A stretch of 64,000 nt of DNA, taken from Sphingomonas sp. Mn802worker. Its GTDB lineage: Bacteria; Pseudomonadota; Alphaproteobacteria; Sphingomonadales; Sphingomonadaceae. The position numbers and the translations under genes are program-made. The notes below the pieces were generated by a model. It was not told where the DNA came from and did no database searches. It saw only the letters and a list, made by a program, of their open reading frames with translations. The stretch spans positions 62,001-126,000 of the forward strand of contig NZ_AORY01000014.1 of NCBI RefSeq assembly GCF_000382485.1. Reading direction: 5' to 3'. Shown here one piece after another: positions 1-8,245 of the stretch; the first letter of the stretch is position 1, and every line of letters starts with the position of its first letter.

Positions 1-2051
1 GCTCGCTTGATGCGCGCGCGGCGCGGCTCGACAGCGTGTCGGTACGGCAGGGTCATGTGGATTTCACCACATTGCTCGATCCCACCGGCACGCGCGTCAG
101 CGCGACCATGACCGGCAACGGGTTGCGGCGTGGCTCGCTCAGTATCGCGCGCTTGGCCGGCACCGCGACGCTGAACGGCGACACGGGGGAGGTGCGTGCC
201 TCGATCGCCGGATCGCGCGGTGCGGGGTTCCAGATCCAGACGGTGACGCAAATCGCCGCCGATGGCTACACGGTGCAGGCACAGGGTAAGGTCGGTAACC
301 AGCCGATCCGGCTCGACACGCCCGCACGGCTGCGGCGCGACGGCGACGATTGGCTGCTCGCGCCCACCAACCTGTCGTTCGCCGGTGGCCGCGCGCAGGC
401 GTCAGGACGGTTCGGCGCGGTCGACACCGCGGTCGATCTCACCGTCGACACGATGCCGCTGTCGGTGCTCGACATCGGTTATGCCGGGCTCGGCCTCGGC
501 GGCAACGCGTCGGGTACGCTTCATTACGCGGCGCGCGGAGCCGAGGCGCCGACCGGCCGCGTCAACATGACGGTGCGCGGGCTGACGCGCTCGGGGCTGC
601 TGCAATCCTCCGCACCGATCGACCTGGGGATCGCGGGCGTGCTGACCGCCGACAAGGCCGGGTTGCGCGCGGTCATGGCATCGAACGGCCGCACGATCGG
701 GCGCGCGCAGGCGCTGCTCCGGCCGCTGGGGCAGGGCGACGTGGTCGAGCGGCTGACGGGTGCGGGTCTGTTCGCGCAACTGCGCTACAGCGGGCCCGCC
801 GACACCTTGTGGCGGCTGACTCGGGTCGAGCTGTTCGACCTCGCCGGACCCGTCGCGATCGCCGCCGATGTGTCGGGCAGCGTCCGCGCACCTCAGATCA
901 GGGGGCAGGTGAAGGCGACCGGCGCACGGATCAGCAGCGCGACGACCGGCACCGCGCTCACCAACGTGCAGGCGACCGGCCGCTTCGCCGGATCGCAATT
1001 GCAGGTGGGAAGCTTCACCGCCGACGCCGGGCGCGGCGGCACGGTGACCGGCACCGGCCGGTTCGACTTCGCCGGCGCGAAGGGCGTCGCGCTCGATCTC
1101 AGGATGCAGGCGAACCGCGCGGTGCTGATCGACCGCGACGATATCGGGGCAACCGTGACGGGGCCGCTCACCTTCACCTCCGACGGGTCGGGCGGGCGGA
1201 TCGCGGGCGACGTGCGGCTCGACGCCAGCCGCTACCGCCTCGGACAGGCGACCGTCGCGAGCGCATTGCCGCAGCTGAACGTGCGCGAGATCAACCTGCC
1301 CGGCGGCGGCGAGGCCGATGACGACGCCGGACCCGCGCCGTGGACGCTCGCGGTGCACGCGCACGCCAGGGGCGGGTTGATGGTCAGCGGGCTCGGCCTG
1401 TCATCGGAATGGTCGACCGACGTGAACATCGCCGGCACGCCGGACAATCCCGCGATCACCGGCCGCGCCGACCTGATCCGCGGCGATTACGAGTTTGCCG
1501 GGCGCGAGTTCGAGCTGGAGCGCGGCGTGCTTCGCTTCGCAGGCGAGGTGCCCGCCAACCCAGCGCTCGATATCGAGGCGAATGCCGACTCGACCGGGCT
1601 GCGCGCCAGCATTCGCGTCACCGGCGTCGCGCAGAAGCCCGAGATCACCTTCAGCAGCGTGCCTGCGCTGCCGCAGGACGAACTCCTGTCACGGCTGCTG
1701 TTCGGCACCTCGATTACCAACCTGTCCGCGCCCGAGGCGTTGCAGCTCGCCGCGGCGGTGGCGGCGTTGCAGGATGGCGGGAACGGCATCAACCCGATCA
1801 ACGCGGTGCGCCGCGCGGCCGGGCTCGACCGCCTTCGCATCCTGCCAGCCGACCCGCAGACGGGGCAGGCGACCTCGATCGCGGCGGGCAAATACGTGAC
1901 GCGGCGGCTCTATGCCGAAATCATCACCGACGGGCAGGGCTATTCCGCCACGCGGGTCGAGTTCCAGGTCACGCGCTGGCTGTCGCTATTGTCATCAATA
2001 TCGACGCTCGGCCGGCAGAGCGGCAACGTGCGGGTGTCAAAGGATTATTGA
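1..2051 (+). CDS. tamB: TamB (DUF490) translocation/assembly protein, C-terminal part, 5' end outside window
   Basis: The reading frame is open from the first bases of the window (codons start at base 3), so the true start lies upstream and only the last ~680 residues are present. The protein is long, low in cysteine and made of repeating beta-strand-like segments. It ends in the conserved DUF490 region: a 'GRADLIRGDYEFAGREFELE' stretch, a 'SRLLFGTS' motif and a final amphipathic strand. This is the TamB family, an inner-membrane-anchored periplasmic bridge that works with the Omp85 protein TamA or with phospholipid transport to the outer membrane. tamA is normally directly upstream, outside this window. 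A hairpin follows the stop. Confidence 0.88.
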   Translation, partial: SLDARAARLDSVSVRQGHVDFTTLLDPTGTRVSATMTGNGLRRGSLSIARLAGTATLNGDTGEVRASIAGSRGAGFQIQTVTQIAADGYTVQAQGKVGNQPIRLDTPARLRRDGDDWLLAPTNLSFAGGRAQASGRFGAVDTAVDLTVDTMPLSVLDIGYAGLGLGGNASGTLHYAARGAEAPTGRVNMTVRGLTRSGLLQSSAPIDLGIAGVLTADKAGLRAVMASNGRTIGRAQALLRPLGQGDVVERLTGAGLFAQLRYSGPADTLWRLTRVELFDLAGPVAIAADVSGSVRAPQIRGQVKATGARISSATTGTALTNVQATGRFAGSQLQVGSFTADAGRGGTVTGTGRFDFAGAKGVALDLRMQANRAVLIDRDDIGATVTGPLTFTSDGSGGRIAGDVRLDASRYRLGQATVASALPQLNVREINLPGGGEADDDAGPAPWTLAVHAHARGGLMVSGLGLSSEWSTDVNIAGTPDNPAITGRADLIRGDYEFAGREFELERGVLRFAGEVPANPALDIEANADSTGLRASIRVTGVAQKPEITFSSVPALPQDELLSRLLFGTSITNLSAPEALQLAAAVAALQDGGNGINPINAVRRAAGLDRLRILPADPQTGQATSIAAGKYVTRRLYAEIITDGQGYSATRVEFQVTRWLSLLSSISTLGRQSGNVRVSKDY

Positions 2052-2061
2052 GGCGCCGGCT

Positions 2062-2081
2062 CCCGCCCGGTCCCGGGCGGG
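2062..2081. terminator. GC-rich hairpin between convergent genes
   Basis: A perfect inverted repeat with 9-base arms (CCCGCCCGG and CCGGGCGGG) and a 2-base centre lies between the stops of tamB (plus) and the carboxypeptidase gene (minus). It has no T tract on either strand, so it is at best a pause or 3'-end-stabilising structure and not a classical intrinsic terminator. Confidence 0.4.
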
Positions 2082-2093
2082 GTGATCGGTCGA

Positions 2094-3209
2094 TCACAGC
2101 CCGTCGATCATCTCCGACAGCACTTCCAGGCACGACACGCCGAGCTGCTTCGACCGCTCCGGGCTCCAGCCGAACTCGGCATCGGGGTTTGGATCGTGAT
2201 CCTTGAACGGCATCTCCAGCGTCACCGACACCGCACCGAAGCGCTCGGCGAGCTGGTTGGTCGACATCGACAGGTTCGCCTTGCCCGCCGCCGACTTGTC
2301 GTAGCCGAGCTTTGTCTGGAAGTCGGGCGTGTGCGCCGCGAGACGCCGGCCGAAGTCGTAGAACTTGTCGCCGTGCGCGTCGGTCCACGACGGGATGCCC
2401 TCGAACCCCGCGATGAAGTTGGCGGCGATCGCCTCGTCACCATGGACGTCCATCGCGAAGGTGACGCCGGTGCGGTCCATCTCGGCCAGCACGCACCGCA
2501 CCTCCGGGCTACGCTCGGCACTCGGCGAATGCCACTCGCGATTGAGGTTCACCCCAGCTGCATTGGTGCGCAAATGGCCGCGACGCGTGCCGTCCGGGTT
2601 CATGTTGGGCACGACGTGGACGGTCGCCTTGTCGAGCAACGGTCGCGCCGCATCGCTGGTCAGCCAGTCGAGCGCGCCTTCCATCCACCATTCGGTCATC
2701 GATTCGCCCGGATGCTGGCGGCCGTAGAGCCAGACCTGCTTCTCGCCCGACCCGATGCGGAGGTAATCGATCGCCTGTCCGTCGAGTGTCTGCCCGATCT
2801 CGCGATGCGTCACTCCCGGCCGCGCTGCGACACGCGCGATCAGATGCGCGTGCATCTCCATCGTGTACGGCGCGAAATAGGCGAACCAGGCAAGGTCGCC
2901 GCTGCCATCCCAGTCGAACTCCAGCACGCCATCCTTGTAGCGCGTGTCGATCATCCGCCACTGCGCGAGATCGGTCGAGGCGCGCGTCTTGTACCCCGGC
3001 CAGCCGAACGGATAGGCCGACTTGCCCGCGTTGAGGATGCGGAAGGTCGTCGCGCGACCCGCAAGGCCGGAAGCGCGAAAATAGAACCATTGAAAGAAGT
3101 CGGACTGGTGATCGTGGACGATCTCCAGATCGACGTGATCATCATGCACGGCGACGACACGAATGTTGCCGCCATCAAAGGCGGCGTTGATCGACACGGC
3201 CATGCTCAC
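2094..3209 (-). CDS. M14 family zinc carboxypeptidase (cytosolic carboxypeptidase-like)
   Basis: 371 residues. Residues 1-120 resemble the N-terminal beta domain of AGBL/CCP-type carboxypeptidases. The M14 catalytic domain follows, with the zinc motif HPGES (H166, E169), 'NMNPDGTRRGHLRTN', the substrate-binding 'NLNREW', the third zinc-ligand region 'MDVHGDE' (about residue 254) and the likely catalytic Glu in 'VTLEMPFK'. There is no signal peptide, so it is predicted cytoplasmic. Family members remove C-terminal residues from peptides or proteins; the substrate here is unknown. The start overlaps the stop of the upstream DUF4136 gene by 4 bases, which indicates translational coupling. Confidence 0.88.
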   Translation of the reverse strand: MSMAVSINAAFDGGNIRVVAVHDDHVDLEIVHDHQSDFFQWFYFRASGLAGRATTFRILNAGKSAYPFGWPGYKTRASTDLAQWRMIDTRYKDGVLEFDWDGSGDLAWFAYFAPYTMEMHAHLIARVAARPGVTHREIGQTLDGQAIDYLRIGSGEKQVWLYGRQHPGESMTEWWMEGALDWLTSDAARPLLDKATVHVVPNMNPDGTRRGHLRTNAAGVNLNREWHSPSAERSPEVRCVLAEMDRTGVTFAMDVHGDEAIAANFIAGFEGIPSWTDAHGDKFYDFGRRLAAHTPDFQTKLGYDKSAAGKANLSMSTNQLAERFGAVSVTLEMPFKDHDPNPDAEFGWSPERSKQLGVSCLEVLSEMIDGL

Positions 3210-3808
3210 TTGACCTCGATCGTCCGGCCCGACTCGCCGGGGAAGCCCTTGAACAACGCGGCTGCCAGGCGCTGCGAGATCGATCCTGCATCGGCGGTCG
3301 GCGCGCGCACGTCGGTGAGCGACTGCGCCTGTCCTTCCCAGATCGCGTCCGGTCCCTTGCGGATGCGCACCGACAGTTCGGTCACCACGCCTTCGCCGCC
3401 ACCACCGCCGCCGACCGGGAAGCCTACCCCCGCGCCGACTCCGCCGCCGCTGCGCCAGCCGCCGCCACCCACGCCGCCGCCGAGCCCGATCGACACCGGC
3501 GAGCGTCGCCGCGGCAGCGATTGCGGCGCGCGGGTGAAGCCGACCGTTGCGATATATTCGGCCGTGGCGCCGGGGGCGGGATTGGTGAAGCCCTGCCGCA
3601 AGAGCTGGCTCTGCACCGCGGCGGCATAGGTCTTGTACTCGATGCTGGGCGTCGTCGGACCGGGCAGCGGCTCAACCGCGATTGTGCCGCGTTGCGTCAC
3701 CGGATCATAGTGGAAGCGCGTGGCCGAGACGGGAAAGGATTGCGGCCCCGTCGCGCAGGCGGAAACCAGCGTGGCGGTCGCGAGGGCGGCAAGTGGTAGG
3801 GCGCGCAT
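3206..3808 (-). CDS. DUF4136 domain lipoprotein with a glycine-rich insert
   Basis: 200 residues. The N-terminus is a lipoprotein signal (hydrophobic run ending LVSAC, Cys18), so the product is probably anchored in an envelope membrane. The rest matches the DUF4136 pattern: an 'FHYDP...G' start, a 'YAAAVQSQLLRQGF' helix, a strand block and a C-terminal 'ALFKGFPGESGRT' segment. An unusually glycine-rich stretch lies in the middle (about residues 107-140). Function is unknown. It is the first gene of a two-gene unit with the overlapping carboxypeptidase. An SD-like GAAGG precedes the ATG. Confidence 0.8.
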   Translation of the reverse strand: MRALPLAALATATLVSACATGPQSFPVSATRFHYDPVTQRGTIAVEPLPGPTTPSIEYKTYAAAVQSQLLRQGFTNPAPGATAEYIATVGFTRAPQSLPRRRSPVSIGLGGGVGGGGWRSGGGVGAGVGFPVGGGGGGEGVVTELSVRIRKGPDAIWEGQAQSLTDVRAPTADAGSISQRLAAALFKGFPGESGRTIEVK

Positions 3809-3908
3809 GTGACCTTCTCTTTCCTGTGACGATCGTTTCGACTAGGTAACGCCGCACGATGCTGCAAGCTCCCGCGCCGCGCCGTTCGTGTGCGACGGGG
3901 AAGCGCGG

Positions 3909-3937
3909 TTGACTTGCGCGGCCGGCTTCACTAGGCG
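3909..3937 (+). promoter_or_regulatory. Candidate housekeeping promoter of rpmJ
   Basis: TTGACT (3909-3914), a 17-base spacer, then TAGGCG (3932-3937). The -35 element is near-consensus and the -10 element is weak, as is common in GC-rich alphaproteobacteria. It lies 45 bases upstream of the rpmJ ATG in the divergent intergenic region. Prediction from motif and position only. Confidence 0.4.
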
Positions 3938-3981
3938 GCGCGCTTTCCCTGAAGACTCGAACACGACCGTAAAGGCGCACC

Positions 3982-4107
3982 ATGAAGATCCGCAACAGCT
4001 TGAAGTCGCTCAAGGACCGCCACCGCGACAACCGCGTGATCCGTCGCCGCGGCCGTACCTATGTCATCAACAAGACCAACCGCCGCTTCAAGGCGCGCCA
4101 GGGCTGA
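3982..4107 (+). CDS. rpmJ: 50S ribosomal protein L36 (41-residue, zinc-free form)
   Basis: A 41-codon gene beginning [11 protein letters not shown] and ending [12 protein letters not shown]. This is the L36 pattern of Alphaproteobacteria: very basic and without the Cys/His zinc ribbon of the classical 37-38 residue L36. It is a component of the large ribosomal subunit. It stands alone, outside the ribosomal protein operons, as is usual in this class. An AAAGG element lies about 6 bases before the ATG, and a candidate promoter is upstream. The HAD gene begins 46 bases downstream. Confidence 0.95.
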   Translation: MKIRNSLKSLKDRHRDNRVIRRRGRTYVINKTNRRFKARQG

Positions 4108-4153
4108 TTCGCCCGCTGCTGATTCGATCGGCACGGTTGGAATAAAGCGGTTC

Positions 4154-4765
4154 ATGCCCGTTACGTCGGTGATCTTCGATGTCGGGCACGTCCTCTTCGA
4201 TTGGGACCCGCGAGTCCTGTACGAGCGCCTGTTCGACGACGAACAGGCGCTCGACGTGTTCCTGCGTGATGTCGCCACGCGCGAGTGGCATTTCCAGCAC
4301 GATGCGGGACGGCCGTTTGCGGAAACCTCGGCCGAGCTGATCGCGCTCCACCCCGAACATGCGGAGATGATCCGTCTCTGGGGACCGCGCTTTTCCGAGC
4401 AGATCCCCGGACCGATCGCGGGCATGACGGAGATCGTCGAGGAACTGGACGCGAACGGCGTGCTCCTGTTCGCGATCACCAATTTCTCGGGCGAGTTCTT
4501 TGCACCTTTCCGCGCGCGTGAGGCGGCGCTGTTCGACCGATTTCGCGACATCGTCGTGTCGGGCGACGAGAAGCTGATCAAGCCCGACGCCGCGATCTAC
4601 CACCTCGCGCTGCGCCGTTTCGGCGTGGCGGCGGACGAGACGATCTTCGTCGACGACAACGAAGCCAACATCGCCGGTGCACGCGTGGTCGGCATCCGCG
4701 CGCATCACTTCCGCGACGCCGAGACGCTGCGCGTCGAGCTGACCGAGCTGGGACTGCTGCGCTGA
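4154..4765 (+). CDS. HAD family phosphatase (HAD-IA, YihX-like)
   Basis: 203 residues starting MPVTSVIFDVGHVLFDWD. Motif I (nucleophile D8) has glycine where most HAD enzymes have a second Asp, which is normal for the YihX-like subfamily that hydrolyses sugar phosphates. The conserved Lys region 'GDEKLIKPDAAIY' and motif IV 'FVDDNEANIAGA' are intact. The frame is open upstream into rpmJ, but the start at 4154 puts motif I close to the N-terminus, as in the family. Predicted cytoplasmic phosphatase; substrate unknown. Confidence 0.85.
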   Translation: MPVTSVIFDVGHVLFDWDPRVLYERLFDDEQALDVFLRDVATREWHFQHDAGRPFAETSAELIALHPEHAEMIRLWGPRFSEQIPGPIAGMTEIVEELDANGVLLFAITNFSGEFFAPFRAREAALFDRFRDIVVSGDEKLIKPDAAIYHLALRRFGVAADETIFVDDNEANIAGARVVGIRAHHFRDAETLRVELTELGLLR

Positions 4766-4812
4766 GCCAGCCCGTCGTCAGCGCCGGGGCAACTGGAGTC
4801 GAGGGAGGGGAT

Positions 4813-5703
4813 GTGCCGCTGCGCCACCTGCTGCTCGGGCTGGCCGTCGTGGTGGTCTGGGGCACCAATTTCGTCGTCATTCGCGTCGCGCTGGAGCAAT
4901 TTCCGCCGCTCGCCTTTGCCGCACTTCGCTTCACGCTCGCCTTCTTTCCTGCAGCGCTGTTCATCCGTCGCCCGGCAGTGCGCTGGCGCGACCTCGCCGC
5001 CTACGGCGTGCTGATCGGCGCGGGGCAGTTCGGGCTGCTGTTCATCGCCATGAACGGCATGATCTCGCCCGGCCTTGCGAGCCTGGTGGTGCAGAGCCAG
5101 GTGTTCTTCACCATCGCGCTCGCGATGGCGTTCCGCGGCGAGCGGGTGAAGCGGGTGCAGGTGCTGGCGCTCGTCATGGCGACCGCGGGGATCGGCGTGA
5201 TCGTCGCGCACGGCGGCGGGGCGGCAACGCCGCTCGGCCTCGTGCTGGTCATCGCGGCGGCACTCAGCTGGGCAGGCGGCAACCATGTCGCGAAGGCGAG
5301 TGGGGTGACCGACATGCTCGGCTTCGTCGTCTGGTCGAGCATGTTCGCGGTGCCGCCGCTGGTCGTCGCCGCGCTGTTGCTGGAAAGGGCAGGGCCGATC
5401 GCAACGGCGCTCGCGCAGGCGACGCCCGGCGCGTGGGCGGCAGTCGTGTGGCAATCGGTTGGCAACTCGCTGTTCGGCTATGCCGCCTGGGGCTGGCTGC
5501 TCGCGCGCCACCCGGCCGCGACGATCACCCCACTCGCGATGCTGGTGCCGGTGTTCGGCATGGGCGCGAGCGCGATGCTGCTGGGTGAGCCGCTGCCGGG
5601 TTGGAAGCTGGGCGCGGGCGCGCTGGTGCTGGGCGGCCTCGCGCTCAACATCCTGTGGCCGCTCGCCGGGCGCATCCCGTGGCGACGCGGCGCGGGCGCC
5701 TAA
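4813..5703 (+). CDS. EamA (drug/metabolite transporter superfamily) permease
   Basis: 296 residues with about ten hydrophobic helices arranged as two five-helix EamA repeats. The first repeat begins with the typical 'WGTNFVVIRVALEQFPP' and 'FAALRF'. A GTG start at 4813 is used, because the ATG two bases earlier is in another frame. Predicted inner-membrane exporter of amino acids or other metabolites; the substrate cannot be read from the sequence. The stop overlaps the stop of the convergent GreA/B-like gene by 3 bases, so there is no room for a dedicated terminator. Confidence 0.85.
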   Translation: MPLRHLLLGLAVVVVWGTNFVVIRVALEQFPPLAFAALRFTLAFFPAALFIRRPAVRWRDLAAYGVLIGAGQFGLLFIAMNGMISPGLASLVVQSQVFFTIALAMAFRGERVKRVQVLALVMATAGIGVIVAHGGGAATPLGLVLVIAAALSWAGGNHVAKASGVTDMLGFVVWSSMFAVPPLVVAALLLERAGPIATALAQATPGAWAAVVWQSVGNSLFGYAAWGWLLARHPAATITPLAMLVPVFGMGASAMLLGEPLPGWKLGAGALVLGGLALNILWPLAGRIPWRRGAGA

Positions 5704-6155
5704 ACGACCGCCATCACCTCGATCGCGTCCTCGCGACCGTTGAAGGCGACGATCTCGCCCGCCTCCGCGCCCATCAGCGCACGCGCGAGCGGAGCGGAGA
5801 AGGGGATGGTGCCGGCAGCCGGATCGGCTTCGTCGTCGCCGACCAGCGTCACGCGGCGTTCCTTGCCGCCAAGCGTGAAGGTCACGCGGTTGCCGAAGCC
5901 GACCGCCCCGTCCGAGCGCGGCGCGGTTTCCACTGCAGTTACCTGGCGCGTCTGCCAGTAGCGCAGGTCGCGACGCAGCTTCTTGACCACCTCCGCGTCT
6001 TCGGTCGCGGCAATCTGATGCTCCAGCGCGCCGATCCGCTCGTCGATCAGCGCGCGCCCGCGCGGCGTCACCAGATTGGGCCCGGACGGCAGCGGCAGCT
6101 CGAAGGTCGGCTCGAGATGCTCGTCGTCACTTTCACGGCGAAAGGCGACGCTCAT
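5700..6155 (-). CDS. GreA/GreB family transcription elongation factor-like protein
   Basis: 151 residues. The N-terminal half is predicted coiled coil (about residues 30-75). The C-terminal half matches the FKBP-like GreA/B domain: 'FGNRVTFTLGGKERRVTLVGDDEADPA' region, 'IPFSAPLARALMGAEAGEIV'. Gre factors enter the RNA polymerase secondary channel and stimulate transcript cleavage. The acidic tip motif of true GreA (GD-x-x-EN-x-EY) is not recognisable; only 'ATEDAE' occupies that region. It could therefore be a Gre-like regulator without cleavage activity. Its start overlaps the stop of the upstream HhH membrane protein by 4 bases. Confidence 0.75.
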   Translation of the reverse strand: MSVAFRRESDDEHLEPTFELPLPSGPNLVTPRGRALIDERIGALEHQIAATEDAEVVKKLRRDLRYWQTRQVTAVETAPRSDGAVGFGNRVTFTLGGKERRVTLVGDDEADPAAGTIPFSAPLARALMGAEAGEIVAFNGREDAIEVMAVV

Positions 6156-6922
6156 CCGAGCTTGCCGAACTGCGCCTCGTAGCCGGCGCGATCGCCCTTC
6201 GCGAGCAAGCGCGCCTGCTCGCGCCAGCGGTCGCGCTCCATCCGGCCCTGGAACGCCCCCATCTTGGCGTCGAGCTCGGCTGCTTCGCCGTCATCGATCC
6301 ATGCGAGCTGATCGACCTGCGTGATGCCGAGTTCGTTCAGACGCGTGGCGATCTTGGGGCCGAGCCCCTTTAGCTGAGTGATCGAGCCTGCGTCAGCCGG
6401 GGTTGCGGCGGGCGCGGAAGGTGCCGGGCGGGGCGTATCCGCGGCCGTGCTGGCGGGCGATGCGTCGAGCGGTGCGGCTGCCGCGATCGGCTCGTCGGCG
6501 AGCGGCGCTTCGTCCGGCTGCTCATCGAATGTTCGGTCGGCGGGTTGCGGCTGGCCGACCGTCGGGGACGGCAGCGGGGCAGGTGCCGGCTGCGGCGAAG
6601 TTTCGCGTGGGGCCGCGTCGCGCTCGTCACGGCCTTGCTCGGCTTTGTTTTCCTCGGGTGCGAGCGTCGATGCCGCATTCTGCTTCGGTGCGTCGGCGAA
6701 CGAATCGCCCGCGAGATCGGCCTCACGCTCCTCGACGCCGTCGTCGCGCAGCGCCTCGATCCGCGTCTGCTCCTCCTGCTCGGCCACGCGGCGCGCGCGC
6801 TTCAATCGCGCGCCCTTGATCATGCCCAGGATCGTCAGCAGTGCGAGCACTGCCACCAGCCCGAGCGCGACCAGCACGAGCACGCTGTCCTGCGAAAACG
6901 GCATCATCGAGTAATTTCCCAT
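6152..6922 (-). CDS. Membrane-anchored protein with C-terminal helix-hairpin-helix domain
   Basis: 256 residues. Residues 13-35 form one N-terminal transmembrane helix. A charged stretch follows (about 36-75), then a long low-complexity linker rich in Pro, Ala, Ser and Glu. The C-terminal ~70 residues carry an HhH-like fold with 'ITQLKGLGPKIATRLNELGI' and a 'RERWREQA'-like tail. This domain resembles those annotated as flap-endonuclease-like HhH or found fused to NuoE and L21 in alphaproteobacteria. A nucleic-acid-binding role is possible but unproven. It is coupled by overlap to the GreA/B-like gene downstream. Confidence 0.65.
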   Translation of the reverse strand: MGNYSMMPFSQDSVLVLVALGLVAVLALLTILGMIKGARLKRARRVAEQEEQTRIEALRDDGVEEREADLAGDSFADAPKQNAASTLAPEENKAEQGRDERDAAPRETSPQPAPAPLPSPTVGQPQPADRTFDEQPDEAPLADEPIAAAAPLDASPASTAADTPRPAPSAPAATPADAGSITQLKGLGPKIATRLNELGITQVDQLAWIDDGEAAELDAKMGAFQGRMERDRWREQARLLAKGDRAGYEAQFGKLG

Positions 6923-6955
6923 GGCGCGAGAACGTAGAGCGCGCTCGTTATGTCC

Positions 6956-8245
6956 TCAAGCCGACGCTTGCTCATCCTCGCGCGCGATCTCGCGCCAACC
7001 GATATCGCGGCGGCAGAAACCGGTCGGGAAGTCGATCCGGTCGACTGCGGCATAGGCCGCCTTCTGCGCCGCGCCGACACTGTCGCCGGTCGCGGTGACC
7101 GCGAGCACGCGTCCGCCGCTCGCCATTAGCCGCCCGTCCTGCAACCGCGTGCCCGCCTGGAACACGCGCGCGCCGTCCGCCTCGGCCGCCGCGATCCCGT
7201 CGATCGTGCCGCCGGTCTCGGGTGTGCCCGGATAGCCGCGCGCCGCCATCACGACGGTCAGCGCGACCTCGTCGCGAAAGCTGGGCGCGGGCAGATCGGC
7301 GAGACGCCCTTCCGCCACCGCCAGCAGCACCTCCGCCAGATCGCCGTCGAAGCGCGCCATCAGCACCTGGCACTCGGGATCGCCGAAGCGGACATTGTAT
7401 TCGATGAGCTTGGGCCCGTCCGCCGTCAGCATCAGCCCGGCATAGAGCACCCCGACGTACGGCGTGCCCGCGGCGGCCAGCGCATCGATCGTCGGACGCA
7501 CGATCTCGCCCAGCGCGCGTTCCTCGTCCTCCGGTGAGAGGCACGCCGCGGGCGAATAGGCGCCCATGCCGCCGGTGTTCGCGCCGGTGTCGCCGTCGCC
7601 GACGCGCTTGTGGTCCTGCGCCGATCCGAACGATGCGCTGACCGTGCCGTCGCTTAGCACGAACAGGCTGGCTTCTTCCCCTTGCAGGAACTCCTCGATC
7701 ACTGCCTCGGCCGGGCCGTCAGCGAACAGGTCGCGGATCGCCGCCTCGGCCTCGTCACGCGACATCGCGACCGTTACGCCCTTGCCCGCGGCGAGGCCGT
7801 CGGCCTTGATGACGCAGCGGCAATCGTCACCATCGGCGAAATCGTCGAGGCAGGCGAGCGCACCGTCGCGCGAGGTGACGCGGAAATAACGCGCGGTCGG
7901 GATGCCCACACGCGCGCACAAATCCTTGGTGAAACCTTTCGACCCCTCCAGCCGCGCTGCCTCGCGGCCGGGTCCGAACACCGGCACGCCGATCGCGCGG
8001 ACGTTGTCGGCCAGCCCTTCGACCAGCGGCGCCTCCGGCCCGACCACGACCAGCCCGATCTGCTGTCGCCGCACGAAGTCGATCACCGCGCGGTGGTCGC
8101 TCGTATCCAGCTCCGCGATCGTCGCATGTTCTGCGATGCCGGGGTTGCCCGGTGCGGCGAAGAGCGTACCTAGAGCCGGCGACTGCGCCAGCCGCCACGC
8201 CAGCGCGTGTTCGCGGCCGCCCGACCCGATCAACAGGATATTCAT
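6956..8245 (-). CDS. purD: Phosphoribosylamine-glycine ligase (GARS)
   Basis: 429 residues starting [20 protein letters not shown], the PurD N-terminal nucleotide-binding signature. The ATP-grasp core follows ('[14 protein letters not shown]', '[14 protein letters not shown]'), then the signature '[16 protein letters not shown]' with metal-binding Glu/Asn, and the C-terminal domain. It catalyses the second step of de novo purine synthesis. The start at 8245 is chosen because conserved sequence begins there, although the frame is open upstream to a TTG. The ATG shares two bases with the ATG of divergent xseA, so the promoter must lie inside the xseA coding region. Confidence 0.97.
   Translation of the reverse strand: MNILLIGSGGREHALAWRLAQSPALGTLFAAPGNPGIAEHATIAELDTSDHRAVIDFVRRQQIGLVVVGPEAPLVEGLADNVRAIGVPVFGPGREAARLEGSKGFTKDLCARVGIPTARYFRVTSRDGALACLDDFADGDDCRCVIKADGLAAGKGVTVAMSRDEAEAAIRDLFADGPAEAVIEEFLQGEEASLFVLSDGTVSASFGSAQDHKRVGDGDTGANTGGMGAYSPAACLSPEDEERALGEIVRPTIDALAAAGTPYVGVLYAGLMLTADGPKLIEYNVRFGDPECQVLMARFDGDLAEVLLAVAEGRLADLPAPSFRDEVALTVVMAARGYPGTPETGGTIDGIAAAEADGARVFQAGTRLQDGRLMASGGRVLAVTATGDSVGAAQKAAYAAVDRIDFPTGFCRRDIGWREIAREDEQASA

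Noticed and set aside
4061..4153. N-terminal extension of the HAD phosphatase frame
   Set aside because: It overlaps rpmJ in another frame and precedes the conserved motif I start; the ATG at 4154 fits the family.
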